A program made the position numbers and the translations under genes. Under the pieces are notes generated by a model, which was not told the origin of the DNA, did no database searches, and saw nothing but the letters and a program-made list of their open reading frames with translations. 64,000 bases of DNA from Hymenolepis diminuta (taxonomy: Eukaryota; Platyhelminthes; Cestoda; Cyclophyllidea; Hymenolepididae), in the NCBI GenBank assembly GCA_900708905.1, contig CAADRB010000048.1:472998-536997 (forward strand), read 5' to 3'. Below are positions 52,494 to 64,000 of the stretch, piece after piece. The stretch's first letter is position 1. The number at the start of each line of letters is the position of its first letter.

Positions 52494-55400
52494 TATCGGA
52501 AGCAGTGGCAAAAGCCACGACCTCTGAGCTTCTCCTTTTCAATTGGTGAATCTGCTAATTGTCATATGGAAAATGGTCATGTTCCAGCTACGCCAACGGT
52601 ATCACACAATTTTCATCCTCAAAATCTTGTTACTGTCTCTGATACTCTCATTCTTGCTCCCTTTTCAAAACGAGCTGTTATTGATTTTGGAGATTCTCTG
52701 ACGGTTGGATTACCAAGTACTAGGTATTTACGTCTTAAGAACCCTCGAAATTCTTCTATAAAGGTGAGTTGGGTTTCATATATACATAACGCGAATAGCT
52801 AAAATTTTGATTATGGCACACGGAAGAAATAGCGCGTTTGTATTATTACCTAAATTAGAAAAACCTCAATATTTTTCTTAGTCATTCTTACTTTAATCGT
52901 TATTCGGAATTTCGCTTTAGTCTTAATCCTTCATAAAATTTAAGACATTCCGACGAAGGAATTTCCTATTAGTTAAAATTCTTTTTGCTGATAGTGCCTT
53001 AATATCTGCCACAAGGTGGAAACGTGCAATTAGACATTATTTTCGGTTCGAAATTGAGATAGACTTGCTTGAACTTGGAGTCTTTATCATCTGCCTTAGT
53101 ATCTGTATCAGACTTCAATAATTGAGTTATCTAGTTTTTTGTCTTTGTTGAGGCTATCTAAATTAACAAAAAATTATTCTCTTATCGTGATTTATCATCA
53201 TTTGAAAACCCTAGTCATCTGCACACTCGAAACTCAATATGGTATTCGGTTTTTATCATCGAATCTTATTTTACAAGAGTTACAGTATAATTTTTTAAAT
53301 GAGTTGAAATTTTAAGCCGAGTGAAGAGGTTCGTTAAGCATTTCGACAGAGACAAATACCTTACCACATTTAGTTCAATTAATCTTTGTGTCCGGAGTTG
53401 CACAGGGCGATGCATACATTTCCATATTGCATTTTAAAGAAGTAAACGAAAATAAAAGATGTGGATCCTGCTCCTAGAGGTGAGCTATAGTTGCTACTGG
53501 TTTCTCTTCGAAGCCTTGAGATATTTGTAATCGAATAGGTGGATTTGTTCATAGCTTTGACTGACAGTAGTGCGTTTCAGTTTTCAAGAATGAAATGCCA
53601 CATCCACTAGCGTTTTCTTGAATACGTCTTATTGGTTTAAAGGCGGGATAAATTTTACATCTCCACAGCTTCAGAGTCGTTCCGGTGCTAATATCTCGTA
53701 AACTGCTTTTTTTTCATTCAGGTTCAGTGTAAACGCTATCCCAAAAGCGATGAGCTTGCCCTTCACTGGCTTTTAACATCCCAAGATGTAGCAGAAAATC
53801 TTTCCGATCCTGAGAACCAAGCTCTCATTGACCCCGAGTCTCCTGTCACAAGTCTCGTCTCCACACCATCTCTTGAATTGGCTCCTTATGCTGAATGTCT
53901 CCTTCGAATTGTCTGGACTCCCAAACCGACGCCTCCACTAAGTCTGCTTGACGTCGAAGTCACCAGCAAGGACACAGTTACTTCCAACCTTCGACATACT
54001 TTTCAATTCAGTCTTGGAGGAAGTAGAACTTTAATTGTGGAAGCGAATATTATTGCTTCGACGATTAAGCAGCCCCATAAGGGCAAAAAGAAGAAGAAGA
54101 CGGTATCTACTGTTTCTGTGAGTATTAGCAAATCATTTTAAGTAGCATATGCATTTACAGTGAGTTGTCGTTTATTTGGGTTTTTTTTTTCTTTTAAAGA
54201 GCCAAAGAAATGTTGATACTGCCACCATTTTTACTCCAATGGCGCCTATTCCTCTTAAGGATGGAGTGAGTTTCATTTCCAAGTTTCATGTTCTGAAGGT
54301 TATTTATTAAGTCCTTATGATCTAAAGCGAAGTTCGCATTAAAATGTGACTTGGATAGGAAGGTGTATTGCTTTGTTTTGATGGTGATTGGAAGATAAAT
54401 CCTGAACAGAATTTTCATTTTTATCACGTTTTAGTAATCAATCCTATTCTTTTTGATATCAATGAAAGCGTGTACCTCTACCCATGTTTAATACATTGGG
54501 TAACGCCGCTCCCATCTATGATTTGTAACTTGCATAAATCAAGTCAACTCAACTCTTTTTCTAAATGATTTATTTCTCCCGGTTTCTGTTGGTAAGTGCT
54601 TTCAAAGTTTTAAATCAGGCAAGAAATCTCATTAAATGGGGAAGGGAAGACAGTTTTCTGTTTCGTTTTGCCGTTTTTTGGCAAACATGACCTGAAGTCC
54701 TTGGGGTGATTATTTAGCATACGCTCATTTGTTCATTCGAGTTGTCCCAAAGTACATTCACTTTTTTTAGGAGACATTTATTTAATATAGTTTCAACGCC
54801 TGCGTTTCTTTAGTTGCTACGGCACAGAGTAGTACAATTTTTAAGTGAACTTGATCTAAGTTGATATTCATTCCCGTAATGTTAAGGTTACATCGATCAA
54901 ATACGGTGATAAAACGAGTGACCTTAACTCGAAATATCGAAGTTATTTTCCATTTACACCTCAGTTATAGTTAAGGGCGGTTTTTTTTCAAGGGTATATC
55001 GTATGTATACTTGTTTTTACTTCGAGTAATATTGATTTTATTTCGTTAATATTACATCCTTCTTACTTTTGACAAAGTAAGAAGTTTATAAGTCAATTTC
55101 ATTAAAATATACTTTAATTTTCATATGAAAGTCATTTGTTGGACAGGGAGATGTGTACTTGCCAGTACTTATTTGGTGTGGAAAAAATTGAAATTTAAAG
55201 CTTCATTCATTATGAGAGGCTAAAAATTTAGTGGTTCTTGGATGGGCTTTAGCCATCTCAGGTTTTGGCTGTAGGTAGAGTGAATTGTGCGCCATAACAA
55301 ATTCGTTGATTTTGTTTCCCTTAAATGCGACTAACGAGCAGTCATTATTTATCAAAGTCGGTCGTTATTGAACGAAACTTTGCAAATCAATTACAGTTTT

Positions 55401-58400
55401 TCGATAGCGAAATAAACCTTACATCTTAAGCCGTATCGGTTCGTAAGATTGAATGGAGACAACTCTCCCGTCTTCCAGCATACACAGCAATCAGTTTAGT
55501 ATGTCCTAGGATCTGGCATTCATTTGATTATGCCCTGCATGTGCCTTTTATTTAATTCTTCGGTCATAGTTAATTTCATTCTGATGATTCCTATTTTAGA
55601 TATTTTCAAATAACCCGCATTTTGTACCACCACCACCTCTACATGTCCCAAATGTCGATCTTAGTGAAACTCTTGTCCAATATCGCCAACCCACATCGGA
55701 TTCAACTACATTTTATTCTGCATCTCAACCTACTCTAGATTCGCCAGTTCATCGTCCGCGATCCCCAGCTGCTCTTCAGTCGGCAGCTACTCAGAACCTT
55801 ACACCAACACCCAAACGTGCTCGTGCGTCATGGGTCCTCGGTGACGAGAATCGAAGACGCCAGCCACGGGCTTCATCATCCGGTCTGAGAATTCTGGGTT
55901 AGTTTCGCTTCCGAACCCCATCCATTTCTTCTTATTAGTTTTCTATAACCTATACCTCTTCACTTGTTTTGATCAGCGGCCTATGTGGCAAACAAAGAGA
56001 AACGTCTGTCACAATCGCTGGATCAGTTGAATTTAGAGGCTTCTCTTCTAGAGGAGACGGAATTTCAAACGCCCAAAAGGTCAGTCTCTACGGTGAATGA
56101 TCTTAATCGATCACCTGAAAACGAACCTGCAACAGCCTTTATCTCACCAGCACTGCTCTCACCGGTGGTTAAACAAGGTTCGTTTAAGTAATGATTAGCC
56201 CAATTACAAAACTAGCATTCGATATATCCTTCGGTTTTCGAGATTATTGATTCATTTTCGGGTTATTAATTAATCGGCTCCTATTTTATTGCATTTGTTA
56301 TCATTTTCGGGCAATGGTCAAAATCAGCCGTTAAAGATGTCATCAGTATCAATTGAATGTACTTTTTTCGAAGATCAGTTTATAATAATTTAGTTGGATA
56401 TTTGTAGTAATATTCTTAATATATAATTTTAAGGTACTATTCTGTTTCCAACAAATTTTCATTTTCAATACTCTTTGTAATTTTACTTTTCTAAGCTGAA
56501 TCATCCTGATATTGGCCTTTGTGTCTTTTCAGTTATTCAAATCAACCTGTACATTTCAAATTGAAAGTAGTTTAAGCTACATTGAACTATGTGAATTATT
56601 CATAGTCAAAGAAGGAATTTCCTTTGTAGAAGTTCAATTTCACGATTTCTTAAGGAAATTCTTTGATCAAGATTTTTGCCAACAATGGCCGATTAGAGTG
56701 CTGTATTCAAAACATTAACTTGACTGTGTGGCGTTGGCGCAAAGGTCACCGCCCACTTCTGCTAAATCAAGGATCGTCCATTGAGGTGGTTAGAGAACCG
56801 CACTGATTAATATTGATCAGCATGAGGGTTGGTAGAATTCATGTTTCTCATCAGATCGTCTTAAAGACACATTTCCTCTAGCCAAGCTTGGGGTCGGCAA
56901 CGCTTCTCCTATTGGGCTCGGAAACGTTTTAAGTTGGTTGCCACTTTAGTATCATGGTCGAGAATTGGTAATAGAGAAATAATGTCCGGAAAATATTTCT
57001 GCGACTCAATATACCTATCGGCTTCTGACCATTAGTTTTTCTACACTGTCTATCCTTTGTGAAAGGAAAGGAATTTGTGCCTAGCTCTTCCTTTATGACA
57101 TAAACCAAATCTGCGAGAAAATGGTTCTGGTTCCAGTTTGTCTTTCTTTCTCATAGATTCCAATGTTCTTTTCACTGCGAACAAGTCAACTTCTACAACA
57201 GCTCCCGAAAATATTTTCGGTTGGGATGCATCCGCCGCTCTTTCAGAAGCTAACGAATTGGGTTTCACTCGATGGTTGAATCACCTTTTCACTTGTGGAC
57301 ATGCAACACGGTCCTCTATATCAAAATCCTCTCACCAAGAAGATGATCCTCGAAGAGCCATCTTAAATCTCCTTCATACTCCCAGCTTCTCAGCTCCTGG
57401 TCATCGAATTGAACGTGAAATCGATTCAGGAAAGCTGGCGGTTAACAAGGACTTGAACTTTAAAGCAGATAAGGGACTTCAACTGCGGACGGTGGAACTC
57501 TTCACATCGCATTATTCACCGGTATGGTTAAATCCCTGTGTTGAAGTTCTCTCGAAATTCGTCCATATTCCTGAAAACCAAATCGGACTCCCGCCTAAAG
57601 CTTCAGCTATGACGAAACGTGTCTATCGGTACCTTTTTGCAGATGTTTCTTCCTTGAAAACAAAGAATGCGAAAGCTGGTGAAAAGCAGATGTTTAAAAC
57701 GTGGCAAAATCAGGGTTTGGATTTGCTTATATTGGGGTTTAATTTTGGGAAATGAATTTCTATATCAACATTTTTTATCTTTCAACGCTTCTTTTTACAG
57801 AACACTATAATCGACAAATTGTGAAACGCTGTTTAACTCTCATTTGGCTGTTGGATCAGGCAAAATTTAAAAAGATCCATCGATTTGATCCCTGCTTATT
57901 TAATCTCTCCGCTCCTGCGAAAGTGAGTTTACTTATAACAGGATCATAGATAGTGTGCGAATTTCAAATTTTATCCATTTTGCTTGTTTTAGTCTTCTGC
58001 AGCTTTGTGCCTTACACTGGGACGGAATTATCTACCTCGAGAGTCAAATTTACCGCGTAGTCTTTCGCATCTTGGTGCAAATTTATCGGTTTCTCAAACT
58101 CCGCTAGATGAATTCGATTTCACTGTTACAAATCTTGCTGTTGACTTACGAGATGGTCTCCGCTTGGTGTGAGCCACTTATGTTAAAACGACTTTTCTAC
58201 TGAAGAATATTTAAGTAGTTATGATATTTCCATTATAGGAAATTGGCTGATTTATTGCTCGTTGATTCTCCAAGCATCCTCCCATCTCACAACAGCAGCC
58301 TCATAAGTTTAGTACGTTTTCCAGCCATCAGTCGTTTACAAAAGATTCACAATGTGCGACTGGCTCTCTCTGCGTTTGAGAAAGTTGTTGGACAAAACCA

Positions 58401-61400
58401 ACTGCACACAGCAGCCGGAAAACCAATCTCTGAGAGGGATATTGTGGATGGTCATCGATCGAAAACTCTGTCCCTACTCTGGTTCATCCTTCTGCGTTTC
58501 CAAGTTACGGCTTTGCTCAATCCACCGGCACTACGCAATGAAATCTCTTGTCTTATTGGTTCTATACAAATTATGTCTACTAACAGGGCGCTAGTGATGT
58601 CTCTTCGAAGAGAAGCTGATGCTTTATTGGCAAATTCTTCGTCTTCATTTGGTATGGAGATGCAAGACCCTCTCGTTGAGATGGAGAATAATCAGAGAGC
58701 CCTGTTTCTCTGGGTCAGAGCGGTTATGAGTGCGGGCGGTTACAATGATGTCAATGTAAGTAGAAACGTTTTTTATGTCATTTTTAACTCTTGCTTTAAA
58801 CTGGTATGTTTCGCGTTTTTATCGTATTAAATCATGTATGTGAGCGAGGAATTTAGTGAGGTTTTGAGTTAATCTTTCTAGTTGTATTCAAAATTAGGCT
58901 GCAATTTTAGTGAAATATGTGCTGGTTCCATCATTTCAACTTTGAATAGCCATTCTCTCGTGGGGGTAAATGGCATTACTATATTATCAATGGTTTAAGG
59001 AGTGTACTAGCTCTGAAATTATTTTCCTTTTCCAACTTTGGAGCAAATATTTCAAGTAGTGATTTGGCGATTCCACTGTTACTTTGTAAACTTGGATTTA
59101 TGTACATAAGATGAACTTTATTTCCTCTTAGGTTGAAAATCTGGATCAATCGTTTGCAGACGGTCGTGTCTTTTGCTATCTCCTTCATTACTATCTTCCT
59201 ACCCTTCTTCCAAAGAGATGTATACGCATCGTAACAACTCAAACCGCCAAATTCTTCCCTGGAGTTCCGCTGTATCTCTTGCTACGCAATAATTCTGCCA
59301 ATCTGCAACTGTTTCAACAAAGGGTAGGTTATTTGATTTAAGTGGAATACAAGTCTGCTTATTTGTATTCTAGTATGCAAGTCAAATTGGTGGATGTAGA
59401 CCTTTTACGTCTGGACATTATGATCTATTCTTAAAAATTAGTTTTAGAGGAGTCAGTTCAAGAACATGTGCTAGTGCCTTTGTTTGCATTTGTTCACTTG
59501 GATGAGCCAATATTCTTGCCTTCAACGTCAATTAAACACCTATTTCTTCCTGGATCTGAGAATGAACAGTAGCTAGAAATGGAACATTAATGAGTTCCAT
59601 TCTTCACATTTGTGGTCTTTTGTATAGCGCCAGAGCGAATATTCATGCTAATTCTTCTGAAAATGAGTAGACTGTTAGGTAATCATTTAATTATGTTTCA
59701 GCTCTCTCAATTAGCCGACGTCCCGTCTCTTATCAACATCGGTACAAAACAAACAACTGCCTCTGTCTCTGGTGGTAATAACACGGCTCTTCTCCCACCT
59801 GGAATTGTCCTCACAACTCTCGCCTTTTTGGCATCGCGGATCGTCTGTGCTGAGGGTGGAGTTGGCCATCTGCGTCGTGTTGTTCGCAGCCATGCGGCGC
59901 GGATTATTCAATCCTGGTGGAGACGATTGCGGTGAGTCTATTGGATCCTTTCTTTGCATACTTTTTAATTATGTTTTTTTTGCAATAAAAATTTTAATTC
60001 GTAATCTTTGGATAACATTTTAAGGGAATCTGACATTTTCTAATTAAGAATTAATAAATATAGCCTGGGAGAGTTTGAAAAAAAACTGTGCGGTTATCCT
60101 CTTTTGACGTCATCTGTTCATTTTTCCGATCATACTGGATAACTTTTGTTTAATATTTTTAATCCGAAAATTTTTCTCTCATTTGAGCTCACTCCACGAA
60201 TGATTATAAAATATCCAAGTTAACCAGAACGAGGGGAGGCTTATTTGAAAAGGTCTTTATGTCTTAGAGGTATTAGCGATCAGATTAATTGTGGGATTAA
60301 TGCTTCCCCATAAGATTTAAAAAGAAGTTGGGTCTTGAATAAAATGTAATAATAAGCAGTTAAGCAGACTGCTACGCTTTTTGTTTATGTAATTTCGTTA
60401 AATGCATGGTAGTTTAGCAAAGCGTTTCCCAACCCTCATCTTCGATATAAAAGTGGGCGTTATGAGGCCTCCCCGATGATAAACTCGTGATTTATAATTT
60501 CACAGATGAGCATGTTAACACGATAACCATTATAGTACCTTCAAAGACTTATTATCGTTGTTCGAAACTTCATCGCAGTATTTCGGTAAGAGTTTAGAAT
60601 AACATTTCATTCCTATTTTAGCGCGACGAACGACTCTGGATTTCGACATGCTAGATCTGCAGTGCGTTTTCTTTTCGAAACCCCCCATATATCTACTGAA
60701 GATTTTCCAACCGCAACTGAGATCCAAACCATGGAATCTATTCCACAGACAGATGATCTCTTAAACACCTCCACTATTATAGTCGGAGATAATTTCATGC
60801 AGTCCACAATTTCTACTGATTTCCTGGCTGAAGAGGAGAATCGACATAGCGTTGAAGGTAATACCCAACGGTTTGACATCTCGGCTATCTTCCCAGCTGC
60901 TTCTGGAGATGATTTCATCGAATCCACAATTTCAACTAAATGGAAAAATTGCGATAGTAAGGAATTAGAGGTTCAGTCTACTGTGCAGTTTACTCAGCAA
61001 ATAGACAACATTTCAAGTATTTCTGACATTACTCCTAGAGATAATTTCATTGAATCCGCGGTTTTTGAAAAGAAGGCGAAGATTCAATCTACATCACATA
61101 CAGATGTTGTTTCTCTTGTTTCCGAACTTATAACCTCGTCTGAAAATGACGATTGTAGTAACCAATCGGAATCTACTATACAAACAAATGATGCATCAAG
61201 TCGTTTCCTCAACTTTACTGAATTAACAGTTCCAGCTGAATTTTCATTTCATGAACGGGCGGATTCTATTAGGGAATCGATTGAATCAGTTTTCAACGAA
61301 AACAAAGATATTGATAATTTGGAAATGGCCGCAATTTCCGTTTTGGCCTCTTTTGCTAATCGGTCAGTTATTGATTATTCACCGGAACCGGTAATAAATG

Positions 61401-64000
61401 ATCAAGACAGTGATGACGAAAACGAGAGAAGGAATAATGCTGCGACTCGCATCCAACGATCTGTCCGAGCTTGGTTGTTGGAACGTCGTAGAAAGGCATT
61501 TGTGAGTGAAGTTCAATCTCAGGTGAAATCCTTCCTTGCCAAGAAAGTGATAGAAAAACGTCAAACTGCGAACGCTCAACGCAGGAGACTTGCCGCTCTG
61601 GTTATTCAGAATGCCTGGAGGGCGTATTTGATTAGAAAACAGTAAGCGAACTCTATTTTATCATAAAATTCACGTATTTTTCACAAATAATATTTTTTAA
61701 GCCGCTAGCATAGTCTACCAAAGTTAGCTATTTAATCACATAGGATTTTACGAAGTACCATGGTCTTTAGAATTTATTCTTGAAGTAATTTTCGTCATTT
61801 AGCTTTTATATCCTTTTAATTATTGGGAGGACAAAAATTCGAGTTTCTCGCTATGGAGACTCAATTATGCTATCACTCCTCAAGATGAGTGGTAGAAAGC
61901 GCCTTCCCAAGAGGGGATGAAAGAGAGCATCTTTACTCACAGACTAGTTAATAATTCAAATGAATAATGAAGCGTTGGTATTGACTGAAATTCCTGTATC
62001 AAAAGGATTTTGCTTTTTCTGAATTTGAAAATTTGAGTTCGTTGCAACAGGTTCTGACAGTTGAATTTTAGGATCTAGCTTCTAAAATGGTTACGTAGTA
62101 TTGGGTTTGATCAATAGAATAAAGGACGGGGTTGATTTGTGGCAATCTTGATGTATTTATCTTTTCTGATATCCAAAGAGTGGCTTATTGATTCTAACTA
62201 AGAACAGCACAGTAACTTTTTCATGTTTGTTCCAGTTTTCTACTGATTCGGGAAAAGGTGATCTTTCTTCAAGTCCTCTGGAGACGGGTTCTTGCTCGTA
62301 GAGCCCTAGCTCAAAGGACTGTGGAGGAGCGTTCTGCTGTTATCATTCAACGCTGGTGGAGAAGCATTAAACAACGTCGTGTCTTCCTTCTTCAACGCCA
62401 GTCTGCTATTCTCATCCAAGCTTGGTGGCGTAATGTTTTGGTAGAGAGAAGACGACAGAAATTAGCGCTTGAGTTACAGGCTGCTGTCAGAGCTTATTTC
62501 GTTCGACATAATTTAGAGGTAATTTTCCGACTCTTCTCTGTTCAGGTGTTGAAGTTTGGTTATAAGCTTTTTTATTATCATTTAGCAGAAGACACGAGCA
62601 GCCATTATTATCCAGCGATGCGTGAGAACTTTTCTTTCTCGAAAGCGCGAGGTGACCGTTGCTTGTAAAATTCAACATTGGTGGCGTGTACGTCTGCTAA
62701 GAAAACGAATTTCCATTGCTATTGCCGAAAGAAGAGAGTTGGTGGTGAGTTAGCAACGAAGTTTTTTTCTTTTTCTACTATTTATTCTTGTTTAATCAGT
62801 TTTATTGAGGAAGAGTAAATTGATAGTTTAATTCGTTGAGTAAGGTTACATGGGTTTTGTGTACTAGATGCACAAATTAGCTCATTTCAAATAACTGCTC
62901 CGTAGCTGAGAATTGTGCGATTTGGTATACGTATGTACACTTCTGCTGTTAAGGAAATGAAAACTGGGTGAAGAAATCTCAATTTAATTTATACTCTTTT
63001 TCTTGAATAAGAATTGTCCTCTATGTATTCTTCCAAACAGCAGAAACGCCTTCGAGTATATCAATCATAGAGGTTCTTAAAGGTAAATGGACCTCCACTA
63101 CTTTTATAAAATCAAATAAATAATCGGATTTCATTTTTCTCTCCACCAAATCTAATTTTGAAAATTTTAAAATTCTTTGATCGAAGCCGTAACTGATCAA
63201 TCAATCGAAATGACCAGTTCAGTGCCCTTTTTATCGTTTCATTTAATTTTTAAGTTTGGAAGTAATTATGGTCTTGTTCGAAGCGCTTCAACGCGTTTTA
63301 AAAATGCAATAATAGAATTACATAAATGGATTCATTTTTGGGGAATATATTTCAAACCTACTTATAATATAATAAGTAGGAGAACGGAGAAGGTAAATAT
63401 TTCGCAGTGCTCATCCACTTCTTTGTCCCCAACTCAATCAATAGTGTTAATGGTAAGATCGTTATAACACTAAAAACAGTTATGGCCCATTTTGTTGACT
63501 TTATTCTAGTCATTTGGTAAGGCAGTACACAGGTAACTAAATGTGAACTCTCTAAAATTTAAGGTGGCCTAGTAGTTGCAGTAGCCTAACTATATCTAAA
63601 ATATTTTAATTTTAATCCAGAGGCGAAATCAAGCGGCATGCATTCTTCAACATCACGTCCGCATCTGGCTTGCTCGTCGGCGTGAGTTAGCTGCCGCTTG
63701 TACAATTCAACGCTGGTGGAGAAAGGCTAACCAAATTCGAACCTTCTTGCGATCCCTCAAAGCTGCTCGATGCATTCAGCGCTGGTGGCGTGTACGTCTA
63801 CTACGACGTCATGTCGCTGATGCTATCTCTAAAAGGCGGGAGTTGCTAAGATTGAAACATGAGCAAGACGAGCGGGTAAATTCTTTGTTCTTTCGAATTA
63901 ATATTGCTTCGAAATGGTTACATTATTATAATAGGACATGAGGGCAAACTTCTCAACTATTTTATTAGATTGCGGCTTCTATGAGAAACCAACTAGTGTT
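52494..64000 (+). CDS. Abnormal spindle-like microcephaly-associated protein (ASPM), 3' end beyond window
   Basis: Sixteen exons are seen: 52494-52763, 53722-54117, 54200-54265, 55600-55897, 55977-56177, 57157-57714, 57801-57922, 57993-58168, 58239-58755, 59132-59323, 59702-59931, 60622-61641, 62236-62518, 62586-62744, 63621-63875 and 63969 onward; all phases agree (about 1590 residues visible). The N-terminus is an ASH (ASPM-SPD2-Hydin) beta-sandwich, typical of centrosomal and ciliary proteins. A Lys-rich, Ser/Pro linker follows. The conserved ASPM block starts at GFTRWLNHLFT. The calponin-homology region has FDPCLF, LPRSLSHLG, TPLDEFDFTVTNLAVDL and FPAISRLQKIHNV, all near-identical in layout to animal ASPM. 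IQ motifs (for example AVIIQRWWRSIKQRR) begin at 59885 and continue to the window edge; they bind calmodulin/myosin light chains. ASPM acts at spindle poles with katanin in microtubule minus-end control. A ~270-residue insert separates the first IQ from the rest. The start is uncertain: either the 52493 acceptor with a leader AUG, or the internal ATG at 52566. Confidence 0.95.
59879..64000 (+). other. IQ-motif array of ASPM
   Basis: About twelve IQ-like segments are visible: one at the end of exon 11 (RIIQSWWRRLR), then from 61437 onward ATRIQRSVRAW, LVIQNAWRAY, AVIIQRWWRS, AILIQAWWRN, AIIIQRCVRT, CKIQHWWRVR, ACILQHHVRI, CTIQRWWRKA and CIQRWWRVRL among others. Several pair at the short/long spacing usual for ASPM. 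The array continues past the window. Confidence 0.85.
60785..61066 (+). repeat. Degenerate peptide repeat in the ASPM insert
   Basis: GDNFMQSTIST (60785-60817), GDDFIESTIST (60905-60937) and RDNFIESAVF (61037-61066) recur at 120- and 132-nt spacing. Similar acidic Ser/Thr-rich context lies between them. They lie in the insert between the CH region and the main IQ array. Confidence 0.65.

Noticed and set aside
1..64000. Bacterial features: operons, ribosome binding sites, CRISPR arrays, insertion sequences
   Set aside because: All real genes are intron-containing with GT-AG junctions; no repeat-spacer array or transposase frame was seen.

Overview
The window is eukaryotic, AT-rich and intron-dense, and most probably comes from a tapeworm (Cestoda). 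The evidence is: a small secreted gene at 35518-36005 that looks like the cestode-specific antigen B / 8-kDa family; very short introns (28, 35, 37 and repeatedly 38 nt); and signs of spliced-leader use at the start of the ASPM gene. No single marker fixes the genus. All gene models were built by hand from splice-site consensus, reading phase and protein continuity; none has transcript support.

Layout. 1-6218 has no gene I can support. 6219-10506 (minus strand) holds three tandem paralogues of a 238-residue BAR-domain protein, all with the same seven exon lengths. 10507-13812 is intergenic. 13813-20741 (plus) is a membrane protein with a signal peptide, one membrane segment and a long Ser/Thr-rich tail. 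21117-49631 (plus) encodes a very large protein with an EGF-like domain, three TNFR-like cysteine modules (one per 75-nt exon), a large ectodomain and at least five C-terminal membrane segments. The reading phase also lets these two join into one 37-exon gene of about 2563 residues. I report them separately and state the alternative.

Intron 22339-36251 of the large gene is about 13.9 kb and contains three small secreted-protein genes: an acidic Tyr/Pro/Asn-rich protein (minus, 25751-26616), a Gly/Asp/Ser-rich repeat protein broken by an assembly gap (plus, 29922-31800), and the antigen B-like gene (minus, 35518-36005). Each has its own TATA box 43-48 nt before its start codon, a signal-peptide first exon and a 38-nt intron. 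They therefore look like autonomous secretory genes hosted in a long intron.

49632-52493 is intergenic. 52494 to the right edge is the 5' two thirds or so of an ASPM (abnormal spindle) gene: ASH domain, calponin-homology region, then IQ repeats running off the window.

In function, the BAR proteins should act on membrane curvature, the host gene at the cell surface, the nested genes in secretion to the host-parasite interface or egg/tegument structures, and ASPM at mitotic spindle poles. I see no operonic or pathway link between them beyond the nesting.
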